Of a DNA stretch of 64,000 bases, positions 34,311 through 43,133 are shown in pieces; the stretch's first letter is position 1; every line of letters begins with the position of its first letter. The position numbers and the translations under genes were made by a program. The stretch covers positions 13,796 to 77,795 of the forward strand of contig NZ_KE952827.1 of NCBI RefSeq assembly GCF_000466385.1. The letters are read 5' to 3'. Under the pieces are notes generated by a model. That model searched no databases and was not told where the DNA came from. It saw only the letters and a program-made list of their open reading frames with translations. This DNA comes from Aneurinibacillus aneurinilyticus ATCC 12856. GTDB lineage: Bacteria; Bacillota; Bacilli; Aneurinibacillales; Aneurinibacillaceae.

Positions 34311-35651
34311 CTACATAACCTCCCCCGCAAGGTCAAAATCGTATGAATGAGTAATGTGTACGGAAACAATCTGCCCTAATTCTCCCCTATATCCGGTTAC
34401 GAAGACTTCACCGTCAATTTCCCCTGCATCATATTGGGAACGCCCGATGTATACATCATTTTTGCCATCGTAGCCTTCAATAAGAACCGGAACCACTTTT
34501 CCGACGAATCGGCCGTTACGTTCGTTCGCAACCTCACGCTGTACCTCCATAAGCTCGTTGGCACGGCGTTCAATCACATCCTGCGGAATTTGATCGTTTA
34601 ACCGTGCCGCCGCGGTATCCTCTTCTTGAGAATAGGTGAATACGCCGAGGCGATCAAACTGGACTTCGCGCAAAAATGCTTTAAGATTTTGGAACTCTTC
34701 TTCCGTCTCCCCGGGAAATCCGACAATAATCGAAGTCCGAAGCGCAACATCCGGTACAGCTTCGCGAATTTTAGCAATAAGCTCACGCGTATCACGCTGA
34801 CGCCCAGGACGCAACATACGTTTTAGTACACGATCTTCGCTGTGCTGCAGCGGCATGTCCACATACTTACACACTTTTGGATTAGAAGCAAACTCTTCAA
34901 TCAGTTCGTCCGTAAAGTATCCAGGGTACGCATAATGAAGGCGAATCCATTCGATACCTTCCACTTTGGATACTTCATGCAAAAGCTTATGCAACACGCG
35001 CTCGCCGTAAATATCGAAACCATAGTTGGTCGAATCCTGAGCAATTAAGTTGACTTCTTTAACGCCCTGTGCCGCCAGCTCCTTCGCTTCGGCCACAATT
35101 GACTCAATTGTACGGCTACGAAAGGCCCCGCGCAATTGGGGAATAATACAGAAGGTACACTTATTGTCGCATCCTTCTGCAATTTTGATATAAGCAGAAT
35201 ACGTTCCTTTCTCTACTTTACGCCGTGCAACGTTCTCATAAGAGAATGCCGGATTACCAACAAAAATCGGTTTTTTGCCAGCCAATGAATCTTCGATAAT
35301 CTGATTGATTTTATCAAAATCGCCAGTTCCGACAATGCCGTCAATTTCCGGCATCTCCTCCATAAGCACTTCTTTATAGCGCTGAGTCAGGCATCCTGCT
35401 ACGATAAGAGACTTGAGATTGCCGCTTTCTTTCAAATCAGCTACTTCTAAAATTGTATTCACCGATTCCTCTTTCGCAGCATCAATAAAGCCGCAAGTAT
35501 TAACGATTACAACATCGGCCTCCTGCGGATTATCTATGAGAATGTAGCCTCGTTCATCGATAAGTTGTGACATAATATCTGAGTCGACGACGTTTTTCTC
35601 GCACCCGAGCGTTATGATCGCTACTTTCTCTGCTGTTGCTGTCTTATCCAC
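34311..35651 (-). CDS. rimO: Ribosomal protein S12 methylthiotransferase RimO
   Basis: A 446-residue radical-SAM methylthiotransferase that modifies the conserved aspartate of ribosomal protein S12. The UPF0004 domain has ITLGCEKNVVDSD, VNTCGFIDAAKEES and VAGCLTQRY. The radical-SAM motif is AEGCDNKCTFCIIPQLRG. A TRAM domain ends the protein. The start is GTG (MDKTATAEK), seven bases after GGAGG. Its relative MiaB is also in the window. Confidence 0.94.
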   Translation of the reverse strand: MDKTATAEKVAIITLGCEKNVVDSDIMSQLIDERGYILIDNPQEADVVIVNTCGFIDAAKEESVNTILEVADLKESGNLKSLIVAGCLTQRYKEVLMEEMPEIDGIVGTGDFDKINQIIEDSLAGKKPIFVGNPAFSYENVARRKVEKGTYSAYIKIAEGCDNKCTFCIIPQLRGAFRSRTIESIVAEAKELAAQGVKEVNLIAQDSTNYGFDIYGERVLHKLLHEVSKVEGIEWIRLHYAYPGYFTDELIEEFASNPKVCKYVDMPLQHSEDRVLKRMLRPGRQRDTRELIAKIREAVPDVALRTSIIVGFPGETEEEFQNLKAFLREVQFDRLGVFTYSQEEDTAAARLNDQIPQDVIERRANELMEVQREVANERNGRFVGKVVPVLIEGYDGKNDVYIGRSQYDAGEIDGEVFVTGYRGELGQIVSVHITHSYDFDLAGEVM

Positions 35652-35727
35652 TCTGTTTCCTCCGTCCAGTAGACAAAAGTGTCTAATTTTCCACTTATCA
35701 GTATAATATACTGAAAAAAAGGTGTCA

Positions 35728-35753
35728 AAAGAAAAGCCCCTGAAAATCCAGGG
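35728..35753 (-). terminator. Terminator after rodZ
   Basis: On the minus strand CCCTG-GATTTT-CAGGG is followed by GCTTTTCTTTT, immediately after the rodZ stop. Confidence 0.7.
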
Positions 35754-35755
35754 AC

Positions 35756-36619
35756 TTACTTACGCACAATCTTAATTCGTTGTGAACCACTTGTCTGCTT
35801 CGCTGTCGATGTATCGATCGCCTGCCCATTCACCAGGACTTCTACATCACGTGCCCGTACAATACGCAGCAGCGCTTCATTGCCTTGGTCCTGCGGCACT
35901 TCGAACGTCACGCTTTGCCCCTCTTTGAGCGTTTGCTGACCAATGGTGCCTTTTTCACCAGTAATATCCATCCAATGGTCGCCGGATTTAGCCGTAACTT
36001 TAACTGTAATTTTGTCTGCTCCTGTTAATTCAAAGTTCATTGTCGAGCCAGTTTTCGGCAGCTGGGAAACTTTGCCTGAGGCAGCAGGCTGCTGAGCCGG
36101 TTGCTGGGCTGGTTGCTGTTTTGTATCCGGAGTTTCCGGCGGTGGAACAATAATATCTTTTTTCTGTTCTTTTGATACATTCTCTTTTGGTACTGGCGGT
36201 ACAGGCTGTTCCTTGTTTTTTGAAAAATAGTATATAGATGCCCATACGACTCCGATGACAAGAATGGCAAACAGGTACAGAAGAATTCTTGATACCCATT
36301 TACTTCCGTCGCCTTTCTCCTTGCTTGCCTGTCGATTCTGTCTAAGCGGTGGCGGCGCTTCTTCCACCTTCGGAGGCTCTGGCAATTCGGAAGCATATTG
36401 GCTAATCAGCTCATCTGCATCTAATCCAACGGCCTCCGCATAGCTTTTTATAAAAGCTCGTACATAAAATTGGCCGGGAAGCACTTCAAAATTCCCGTTC
36501 TCAATCGCTTCCAGGTAACGTCGTTGTATTTTTGTTACCTCCTGTATTTCAGCAAGCGACTTTCCTTTCTCCTGTCTGGCTTTTCGTAACACTTCTGCGA
36601 GCTCAGACAAATCATCCAC
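35756..36619 (-). CDS. rodZ: RodZ-like cell-shape protein (YmfM)
   Basis: A 287-residue bitopic membrane protein. Residues about 5-75 are a RodZ-type helix-turn-helix that contacts MreB (LAEVLRKARQEKGKSLAEIQEVTKI, FYVRAFIKSYAEAVGLD). One TM helix lies at about 110-130 (ILLYLFAILVIGVVW). A Pro/Gln-rich linker carries QQPAQQPAQQPA. The outer DUF4115 domain is at about 190-285. RodZ helps maintain rod shape and MreB organisation. It lies between ymfK and rimO-pgsA, the usual neighbourhood. Confidence 0.88.
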   Translation of the reverse strand: MDDLSELAEVLRKARQEKGKSLAEIQEVTKIQRRYLEAIENGNFEVLPGQFYVRAFIKSYAEAVGLDADELISQYASELPEPPKVEEAPPPLRQNRQASKEKGDGSKWVSRILLYLFAILVIGVVWASIYYFSKNKEQPVPPVPKENVSKEQKKDIIVPPPETPDTKQQPAQQPAQQPAASGKVSQLPKTGSTMNFELTGADKITVKVTAKSGDHWMDITGEKGTIGQQTLKEGQSVTFEVPQDQGNEALLRIVRARDVEVLVNGQAIDTSTAKQTSGSQRIKIVRK

Positions 36620-36641
36620 CTCCTGCCCTCTCCGGTTTTAT

Positions 36642-37442
36642 TCATGGAATGTCAAATCCGGAGAATCCTGTTTCTACGTTTTCGTATGTAATTTCTTCAT
36701 CGGGATGGTTACGCAACTCAATAACATAGTCAAAGTCTGCTATATCATATTCCGTCTCCCGTACAAAAATATCAGGGTGCTCAATCACTTTCGTATATGG
36801 CATACGCAAAATCTCTCGCATCAACATGGCATGCCGCTCGGTACTGCGCATTGTAGAAACAATGCCGTCAATCAGGTATACATGCTGCTTTCCGTTCATT
36901 TCTTCTACGGTCAGCTGATTCCGTACAGTTTGACGTAGCAGTGTAGAGGAAATGAATGTCCAGCGCTTATTGGCGGATACGCAGGCAGCGACGGTAGATT
37001 CAGTCTTGCCGACGCGTGGCATTCCGCGAATACCGATTAGCTGGTTACCTTCCCGCTTAAAGATTTCGGCCATAAAATCGACCAAAACCCCGATTTCTTC
37101 ACGCACAAAACGAAAGGTTTTTTTGTCTTCCGCATCCCGTTCAATATAACGGCCATGACGCACCGCAAGCAAATCTAGTATTGTAGGCTGGCGCAACTTG
37201 CGCAGCGTTATATTATCAACTTTCTCTAATATACTGCCCAATAATTCGATTTTCTTTGCATCATCAGTTTGAATCAACATGCCACGGCGGCGATTAATCG
37301 TTCCATTCAGGGATTCCACTCCGTTGATCGTAACGATGTTAATGGCTAGCATTCCAAGGATGGAAGCGACATCTCCCAATAGTCCGGGCCGATTTTTATG
37401 AATTTCGTATTCAAGATACCAATCTTGCTTCTCTGTTTCCAT
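36642..37442 (-). CDS. ymfK: YmfK family protein (DUF3388)
   Basis: A 266-residue conserved Bacillales protein. The N-terminus looks like an ACT-type regulatory domain (YEIHKNRPGLLGDVASILGMLAINI). The middle contains a P-loop-like GMPRVGKTES at about residues 139-148 and the hydrophobic strand VYLIDGIVS. No function is established to my knowledge. It is placed as in B. subtilis, between ymfJ and rodZ. Confidence 0.82.
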   Translation of the reverse strand: METEKQDWYLEYEIHKNRPGLLGDVASILGMLAINIVTINGVESLNGTINRRRGMLIQTDDAKKIELLGSILEKVDNITLRKLRQPTILDLLAVRHGRYIERDAEDKKTFRFVREEIGVLVDFMAEIFKREGNQLIGIRGMPRVGKTESTVAACVSANKRWTFISSTLLRQTVRNQLTVEEMNGKQHVYLIDGIVSTMRSTERHAMLMREILRMPYTKVIEHPDIFVRETEYDIADFDYVIELRNHPDEEITYENVETGFSGFDIP

Positions 37443-37554
37443 CTTGAGTATAACGCCCTTTCCCCGCTTGATTCTTCCATAACGACACTATTCTACACTA
37501 AAAAATGAAATTCTTCCAACATAAAAAACGCGTTTGTATAAAAAAACACGAAAA

Positions 37555-37583
37555 AAGGAAAAATCCCCTCCAAGCAAGAGGGG
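37555..37583 (-). terminator. Terminator after ymfJ
   Basis: On the minus strand CCCCTC-TTGCTTG-GAGGGG is followed by ATTTTTCC and further T-rich sequence. Confidence 0.75.
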
Positions 37584-37595
37584 AAGAACAAAAGG

Positions 37596-37850
37596 TTACT
37601 GTTTTTTGTTCTGTACAAAATTAACCATGGCACCCGCCATAGCTTGGCGTTGTTCTTCGTTACCAGCATCCCAAAGCTCTTTCAGGAGGCGCTCCTGTTC
37701 ATTTTTAGGATCTACATGATTGGATAGATAGTTACCGATTTGATATGCCATATTTTCCATCGTTTCTTGCTCCATACCGCTGCTCGCCGCCTGCGCTACA
37801 CGGCTTGCTAAGAATGATTTCCAATCTTGAAAGTTTTCCAGGACTGACAT
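37596..37850 (-). CDS. ymfJ: YmfJ family protein (DUF3243)
   Basis: An 84-residue small helical protein (MSVLENFQDWKSFLASRV...MVNFVQNKKQ) of the DUF3243 family, present next to ymfI/ymfK in many Bacillales. GGAGG lies 7 bases before the ATG; the frame extends upstream without conservation. Function is unknown. Confidence 0.85.
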   Translation of the reverse strand: MSVLENFQDWKSFLASRVAQAASSGMEQETMENMAYQIGNYLSNHVDPKNEQERLLKELWDAGNEEQRQAMAGAMVNFVQNKKQ

Positions 37851-37972
37851 GTCGTATTCCTCCTTCATGATCATGTGAAGGGCATTCTGCCTTCTACGTT
37901 TAACATGCATCACTCAGAGGCGTTTTATGCATATATGTCTAACCGTTCACTACCTGTCCTTATTTTGCTTCG

Positions 37973-38707
37973 TTAGCAGTACCAAGCCCCATTCGGGCTA
38001 ATAATCTGTCCATTGATATATCCAGCTTCATCACTAACAAGAAACGCAGCCAAAGCAGCAATTTCCTCAGGTGTTCCCATACGACCGGCAGGAATATCTT
38101 CGACTATTGCATGTAGTTCGTCATCGTTAAATGAATTCGTCATCATATCGGTACGAATCAATCCGGGTGCAATGCAATTTACTGTAATTCCAGAAGGTGC
38201 TACCTCCTTGGCCAGCGCCTTCGTAAAGGAGATGACCGCCCCTTTTGCGGTTGAGTATAATACCTCATAACTGGCGCCGGTCATCCCCCAAATAGACGAT
38301 ACTGTAATAATGCGTCCAAAGCGCTGACGTACCATATGAGAAAGCGCAAGCCGGGTGCAGAAAAATGGTGCCCGTACATGGATATTCATAATTTTCTCCC
38401 ATTCTTCCGCAGTTACATCCTGAATCATGCCATAGGCATCCACCCCTGCGCTAAGCACAAGCACGTCCGGCGCCTGCGGCAATTGGCTGTACAAGCTCTC
38501 CGCTCCGTCGGCAGCAGCCAGGTCGGCCCTTGCAAGTGATACAATTACCCCTTCCAATCGGCATTGCTCCGCCAGTCGCTCCGCTTCCTGTGCCGAAGCA
38601 TGATAATGCAGTGTCAAATCATATCCGTTCCTGGCAAGCTTCAAGGCAATAGCGGCTCCAATGCCTCGGCTTGCGCCGGTTATGCAGGCATACTTATGCT
38701 GTTTCAA
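37973..38707 (-). CDS. ymfI: SDR family reductase YmfI (EF-P 5-aminopentanone reductase)
   Basis: A 244-residue short-chain dehydrogenase/reductase. The NAD(P) motif is TGASRGIGAAIALKLA. The catalytic Ser is in SSIWGMTG and Tyr-Lys in YSTAKGA. FabG-like in sequence. In B. subtilis YmfI reduces the 5-aminopentanone group on elongation factor P to 5-aminopentanol; position next to ymfH/ymfF supports this name over a fatty-acid role. The start is TTG after a GA-rich SD. Confidence 0.8.
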   Translation of the reverse strand: MKQHKYACITGASRGIGAAIALKLARNGYDLTLHYHASAQEAERLAEQCRLEGVIVSLARADLAAADGAESLYSQLPQAPDVLVLSAGVDAYGMIQDVTAEEWEKIMNIHVRAPFFCTRLALSHMVRQRFGRIITVSSIWGMTGASYEVLYSTAKGAVISFTKALAKEVAPSGITVNCIAPGLIRTDMMTNSFNDDELHAIVEDIPAGRMGTPEEIAALAAFLVSDEAGYINGQIISPNGAWYC

Positions 38708-38732
38708 CCTCTCCCTCTCCCGTCTACATCCA

Positions 38733-40019
38733 TTACTGCTCAGGCGAAGTTACAATGGACACCGAGAATTGATTAAAATCAATATGCTCTTTCAATCGCG
38801 CACTCACATCTTCAAACGTCATCGCTTCAAGAATATCGGCGCGGGCGAACAAATCAGTGCCCCCGAATCGATATTTCGTAAAAGAATTGGCAATAAATTC
38901 GACAGAATTGAGCGCTCGCAGAAACTCCCCGGTTTTTTTCTTTTTCGAAAGCGTAAACGCTTCTTCATCAATCCCCTGTGCTAGCACACTTTTTAATTCA
39001 GTATCAACCATGGATACTAATGCATCCGGATCCTTTGTGTCACCGCCAATCATGGAAAAGCCATACTGGGGTTCGCCTGAATAGTCAGCCCCGAACCCGC
39101 TATTAATCAATCCAGCGTCATACAGCTTTTGATACAAATCGGAACTCGGACTAAACAAAATATCAAGCAAAACTTCCGTGGCCACTTCCCGTTTTAATAG
39201 TTCCTCTCCTGTCAAACCGACCTGTTTATCCTTAAATCCGAACAAACACTTCGGAATACCGACGGGCAGGTGAACAACGGATCGTTGCCGGGCCACAGTA
39301 GCAGGTTCATCGGGATAGAAGCGTTCTATCGGCGCCTGCTTATCATACGCCTTTTTAGCCTGATTCTGCCGCACAAGCTCCATCATCTCCTCCGGTTCTA
39401 CCGCCCCTACGATAAATAGGAGCATATTGGACGGGTGATAAAATGTTTCATAGCATTCATAGAGAAGCTCTTTCGTAATCTTACTAATCGATTCAACTGT
39501 GCCAGCGATATCGATTTTCACTGGATGATGATGATAGTAGTTGGCAATTAGTCCAAAATAGACACGCCAATCCGCATCATCATCATACATGCGAATTTCC
39601 TGACCGATAATTCCTTTCTCTTTCTCTACATTTTCATCAGTAAAATAAGGTTTCTGCACAAAATTAAGCAATGTTTCTACATTGCGGGCTACATCCTGTG
39701 TGCTTGAAAACAAGTAGGCTGTACGATCAAAGCTTGTAAATGCATTAGCCGAGGCTCCATGGGCTGCAAATTCCGCAAATACGTCCCCTTCTTCCTCTTC
39801 AAACATTTTATGCTCAAGAAAGTGTGCGATGCCGTCCGGTACTTTTAACCGTTCTTTACCGGGAACCCGAAATTCATTATCGATTGAGCCGTAACGGGTT
39901 GTGAACGTTGCATACGTTTTGCTGAACCCTGATTTTGGAAGAATGTACACTTCCAGACCATTGTCAAGCTGTTCATAATATAGTGTTTCATTCAGCCGTT
40001 CGTACCGTTTCGTTTTCAT
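38733..40019 (-). CDS. ymfH: M16-family zinc peptidase YmfH
   Basis: A 428-residue pitrilysin/M16 peptidase half. The inverted zinc motif HxxEH is intact in IAHFLEHKMFEEEEGD, with a downstream acidic ligand region (ENVEKEKGIIGQEIRMYDDD), so this is the catalytic member of the pair. It overlaps ymfF by four bases (ATGA) and has GGAGG seven bases upstream. The substrate is unknown; related pairs act on peptides in cyclic peptide export or processing. Confidence 0.88.
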   Translation of the reverse strand: MKTKRYERLNETLYYEQLDNGLEVYILPKSGFSKTYATFTTRYGSIDNEFRVPGKERLKVPDGIAHFLEHKMFEEEEGDVFAEFAAHGASANAFTSFDRTAYLFSSTQDVARNVETLLNFVQKPYFTDENVEKEKGIIGQEIRMYDDDADWRVYFGLIANYYHHHPVKIDIAGTVESISKITKELLYECYETFYHPSNMLLFIVGAVEPEEMMELVRQNQAKKAYDKQAPIERFYPDEPATVARQRSVVHLPVGIPKCLFGFKDKQVGLTGEELLKREVATEVLLDILFSPSSDLYQKLYDAGLINSGFGADYSGEPQYGFSMIGGDTKDPDALVSMVDTELKSVLAQGIDEEAFTLSKKKKTGEFLRALNSVEFIANSFTKYRFGGTDLFARADILEAMTFEDVSARLKEHIDFNQFSVSIVTSPEQ

Positions 40020-41299
40020 TTCGCCTCCTCCTTGCCACACAGGAAATAGATTGTATCAATTTCCACCTTTTGTGCTACCCGTGCGATATCTTCTTTTGTG
40101 GTCCGGGAAATCCCGTCCAGAATCTCTTCCAATGAACGACGACGACCTGACAGGCGTCCATTATAATCCATGCTGGCAATCGCAGCCGCACTGTCGCGTG
40201 TCTCGCGAAGCTGATTCGTAAGCATCGCTTTCGTCTGATTTAATTCAATATCTGTAATTTCACCACGTTTCATCATGTCCAGCTGCTCCTTGATGATGGT
40301 GAGCGCTTGCTCGTAGTTAGCCGTTTCAATCCCAGACATAATCATGCAAAGCCCCTTCTGGGTTTCAAGCTGTGATACCGCATAATAAGCAAGCGATGCT
40401 TTTTCCCGTACGTTCATAAACAGTTTGGAGTGCGGAAATCCTCCCAGCACGCCGTTATACATCATGAGGTGCACGTAATCATTATCCGCATATCCAATTT
40501 GCGTTCGCATACCGATGTTCAGCTTGCCCTGGGCAACGCTCATCTCTTCCGTAACCGTGTGCTCTTTCGTTACAGCCTTTTTGTATGTTGTCGGCGGCAC
40601 TTTCTTTGTGCCTGAAGCTGTAAGGGGAATATACTTGTGCAAATAGCTCGCTGCCTCATCAGGCTGTACATCCCCGATTACATACATATCGACCGGATAC
40701 GAAGACAACACGTCCTGATAGAAGGCATACAAATCTTCTGGAGTAATCTGTGGAATCTGTTCACGAATACCGTACGCGAGAAGGCGGTACGGTTCTTCCT
40801 TGCACATCTCTTCGGTTAAACGCTGGTTAGCGTACCGCATTTTATCGTCGATTAATCCTTCAATTCGCTTGGTAAGTGTTTCTTTTTCCAGTTCAACTAC
40901 TTTTTTTGCAAATGCTCCGCTTTCCAAAAGCGGGCGCGTTAATACTTCACCTAAAAAACGGATTCCTTCTTCAAGCAACGGCCTGGAGTCGGCCAGGAAT
41001 TTTTCATTGGCAATCTCAAGATAGAGCTGAATAATTTGCTTCTCGCCACGTTTCATAACTCCGGCGTTGAAAATAGCTCCGTATAAAGAATCTAAGTGGC
41101 GCTGCAATTGCGCCGGGTTCGGATATTGTTCCGTTCCACGCTGCAATACATTGGGCAATAAGGCACCTTTAGTGACCAGCTCCTCCGTAAGCGGCAGTTG
41201 GATATGTACGAGAATAGTCGTCGTTTTAAACTTTTGCGTCGGCAAAATATGAACGCCTATCCCCTCTTGTTCATGGCTAATAAACGATAATTCGTTCAT
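40016..41299 (-). CDS. ymfF: M16-family inactive partner YmfF
   Basis: A 427-residue M16-fold protein. At the position of the zinc motif it reads LLPNVLQRGTEQYPN, so HxxEH is missing. By analogy with M16 heterodimers it probably gives the substrate-binding half of the YmfH complex. C-terminal blocks GFPHSKLFMNVREKASLAYYAVS are conserved. ymfF and ymfH are translationally coupled. SD AAAGGAG precedes the ATG. Confidence 0.85.
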   Translation of the reverse strand: MNELSFISHEQEGIGVHILPTQKFKTTTILVHIQLPLTEELVTKGALLPNVLQRGTEQYPNPAQLQRHLDSLYGAIFNAGVMKRGEKQIIQLYLEIANEKFLADSRPLLEEGIRFLGEVLTRPLLESGAFAKKVVELEKETLTKRIEGLIDDKMRYANQRLTEEMCKEEPYRLLAYGIREQIPQITPEDLYAFYQDVLSSYPVDMYVIGDVQPDEAASYLHKYIPLTASGTKKVPPTTYKKAVTKEHTVTEEMSVAQGKLNIGMRTQIGYADNDYVHLMMYNGVLGGFPHSKLFMNVREKASLAYYAVSQLETQKGLCMIMSGIETANYEQALTIIKEQLDMMKRGEITDIELNQTKAMLTNQLRETRDSAAAIASMDYNGRLSGRRRSLEEILDGISRTTKEDIARVAQKVEIDTIYFLCGKEEAK

Positions 41300-41360
41300 G
41301 CGTTCGCTCCTTTCCGCTTTCCTTCTATTGTACCCGATTTAACAAACGATACCAACCACG

Positions 41361-41522
41361 CTACATATCGGATTCATATACATGTCTTTCCTCCTGCTTG
41401 CTTTCCTCATCGGTCATCGCATGAAAGCGGCCGCACATCCCATCCAAACATAACATACCCGTAAGATTTGAGTCCTGGTACGGCATCCCTTGGTCACTTC
41501 CGCAATATGGACATTTCCACAT
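41361..41522 (-). CDS. Small zinc-ribbon-like protein, 53 aa
   Basis: A short ORF with GGAG seven bases before the ATG. It begins MWKCPYCGSDQG and continues to LCLDGMCGRFH, giving CxxC followed about 20 residues later by C-x4-C, a pattern that could bind one zinc. The C-terminus is acidic and helical. I recognise no named family. It lies upstream of ymfF on the same strand (62 bases) and may be co-transcribed. Confidence 0.65.
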   Translation of the reverse strand: MWKCPYCGSDQGMPYQDSNLTGMLCLDGMCGRFHAMTDEESKQEERHVYESDM

Positions 41523-41665
41523 AAATAAACTCCTTTCTGTATCTCCTGCTTAGCTACCAAACCTATATGCTATTAGTCTGCACGCCAAAAGAAATTTATA
41601 TGATTTGAAATTGCATAGCCCGCCCAAAATACGCACACATCATCATCAAAGCATGGTGCCTAACA

Positions 41666-41698
41666 CAAAAAAACTGCCTTCACAATAAGAAGACAGCT
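41666..41698 (-). terminator. Terminator after the 62-aa small gene
   Basis: On the minus strand CTGTCTTC-TTATTGT-GAAGGCAG, with one G-T pair, is followed by TTTTTTTG. Confidence 0.8.
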
Positions 41699-41707
41699 TT
41701 TTTATCA

Positions 41708-41896
41708 TTATCGCCCTGTATGCGTTAGAGGTGTTGCCATAATGAGAGAGTCCAGCATTCGAATCCATCCGTGAGCCGCACATACATCCGCTTCCGCTTC
41801 GATTAAGTCTTCCGTTGTGTTGAGCAATCTGGCAAGTTCCGGAACATCAACTCTCCCTTTTTCCCACACAATTTGCAAAAACTCGTTTCGAAACAT
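41708..41896 (-). CDS. Small protein of unknown function, 62 aa
   Basis: The ATG at 41896 has GGAGG seven bases upstream. The product (MFRNEFLQIVWEKGRVDVP...) has a short winged-helix-like pattern (VPELARLLNTTEDLIEAEADVCAAHGWIRML), which might be a minimal DNA-binding fold. No family is recognised. A clear terminator follows, so it is a stand-alone gene. Confidence 0.55.
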   Translation of the reverse strand: MFRNEFLQIVWEKGRVDVPELARLLNTTEDLIEAEADVCAAHGWIRMLDSLIMATPLTHTGR

Positions 41897-42143
41897 GGCA
41901 ATGCCTCCTTTTTCCTTTGCTTGCTTAGTATGTTCATTATACACGTTTGTTCCGGTATATTTTGTCTAATTCTGTCATCTAATCCAGAAGAAATTTTCGT
42001 TCTCATCCGGCAAAAAGACGCATATTTTTCGGAGATAAACTAGAGGAGGACATCCTAGCTTTTCTACAAAGCTGTGGACAAGAAGAATCGAAACTTCATA
42101 AATTACACTTGACTTCCTTCTTTTCCTACCTCCCACCACAAAC

Positions 42144-42173
42144 ATGTGTCGATTTATCAAATCGGATGTATAT
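42144..42173. repeat. 30-bp dispersed repeat, copy 2
   Basis: 28 of 30 bases equal the sequence at 3631-3660. In this copy the centre CGATTT-ATC-AAATCG is a small perfect palindrome. Confidence 0.55.
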
Positions 42174-42182
42174 AAAAGTAAA

Positions 42183-42205
42183 GAAACCGCGTTGAACGCG
42201 GTTTC
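42183..42205 (-). terminator. Terminator after the sulfurtransferase gene
   Basis: GAAACCGCGTT/AACGCGGTTTC, a nearly loopless 11-bp inverted repeat, is followed by TTTACTTTT on the minus strand. Confidence 0.75.
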
Positions 42206-42213
42206 TTCGTTAC

Positions 42214-43050
42214 TTACTCTTGATCTTTAGCGATCTTATTTTCTTCATACGTAATCCAATCGCTCCAGCTTCCCGGATACAATCTTGCATTCTTATAGCC
42301 GAGACGTTCAAGCGCGAACAGGTTGGCGCAGGCTGTAACACCTGATCCGCAGTACACAATCACTTCCCGATCCTGCGGCAATGCAGCAAAATGCTTGCGC
42401 AGCGCCTCCTCATCTTTTAACTTTCCATTCTCATCAATAACCTTCTGCCAGTCATAGTTCACTGCGCCTGGAATATGTCCTCCAACAGGGTCAATTGTTT
42501 CTGCTTCGCCCGTATAACGGTTGTGTGCACGGGAATCTATGAGCACCGCCCGTTCCTTGTCCATGCTTTGCCGTACATCTTCCATACTACGTATCCATTC
42601 CTCCTGCACATGCGGCTCATATATCATCTGTACAGGGGCGGGAATTTCATGTGTAACCGGATATTCGGCCGCCTTCCATGCGCCGTATCCGCCATCGAGC
42701 AAAGCTACATGCTTATGGCCGATGTATTTCAGTACCCAGTAAGCCCGGGCTGCCATCGCCCCTCCTTGAGCATCATATAAAATAATGGATGTATCATTGC
42801 CTATTCCCATTCCACCTAGCTTGGACGCGAATACATGCGCCTGTGGCCAGGGATGACGACCGCCATGTTCTGCTTTTGGTGCCGACAAATCCTTCTCTAA
42901 ATCAAAATAGCGTGCACCAGGAATATGTTCCTCTTCATACGCCTCTCTTCCTTTGTCCGGGCTGCCAAGTACAAAGCGGCAATCTGCTACGGCAAGATTT
43001 GCGTCATATAAATGTTCCTTAAGCCATGAAGCCGAAACGAGCGTATCCAT
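42214..43050 (-). CDS. Two-domain sulfurtransferase (rhodanese-like, SseA type)
   Basis: A 278-residue protein with two rhodanese domains. The first (1-125) lacks the catalytic cysteine. The second has the active loop VYCGSGVTACAN, with the persulfide cysteine in CGSGVTA, the type of thiosulfate or 3-mercaptopyruvate sulfurtransferases. N-terminal CRFVLGSPDKGREAYEEEHIPGARYFDLE is typical. It moves sulfane sulfur to thiols or cyanide in the cytoplasm. It is transcribed alone. Confidence 0.88.
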   Translation of the reverse strand: MDTLVSASWLKEHLYDANLAVADCRFVLGSPDKGREAYEEEHIPGARYFDLEKDLSAPKAEHGGRHPWPQAHVFASKLGGMGIGNDTSIILYDAQGGAMAARAYWVLKYIGHKHVALLDGGYGAWKAAEYPVTHEIPAPVQMIYEPHVQEEWIRSMEDVRQSMDKERAVLIDSRAHNRYTGEAETIDPVGGHIPGAVNYDWQKVIDENGKLKDEEALRKHFAALPQDREVIVYCGSGVTACANLFALERLGYKNARLYPGSWSDWITYEENKIAKDQE

Positions 43051-43085
43051 CGTACTCTCCTCCTTTTCCCTCCATCTATGGATAC

Positions 43086-43126
43086 CAAGGGTGTTGAATG
43101 TTCAAAGTGGATAATCAACACCCTTG
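43086..43126. repeat. Intergenic palindromic (REP-like) element
   Basis: CAAGGGTGTTGA and TCAACACCCTTG form a perfect 12-bp inverted repeat with a 17-base loop, but without a T-tract on either side. The right arm and its flank recur at 24-44. It lies between the crotonase and sulfurtransferase genes and may stabilise 3' ends. Confidence 0.6.
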
Positions 43127-43133
43127 ATATGTA

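Larger units (their letters stand above)
41897..42213. other. Intergenic region without a convincing gene
   Basis: 317 bases. It holds the second copy of the 30-bp repeat (42144-42173) and the sulfurtransferase terminator (42183-42205). An open frame across 41975-42160 has no SD and no recognisable sequence, so I do not call it. Confidence 0.5.

Noticed and set aside
41975-42160. 61-codon minus-strand ORF upstream of the 62-aa gene
   Set aside because: No SD at the right spacing, crosses the dispersed repeat and gives no recognisable protein.
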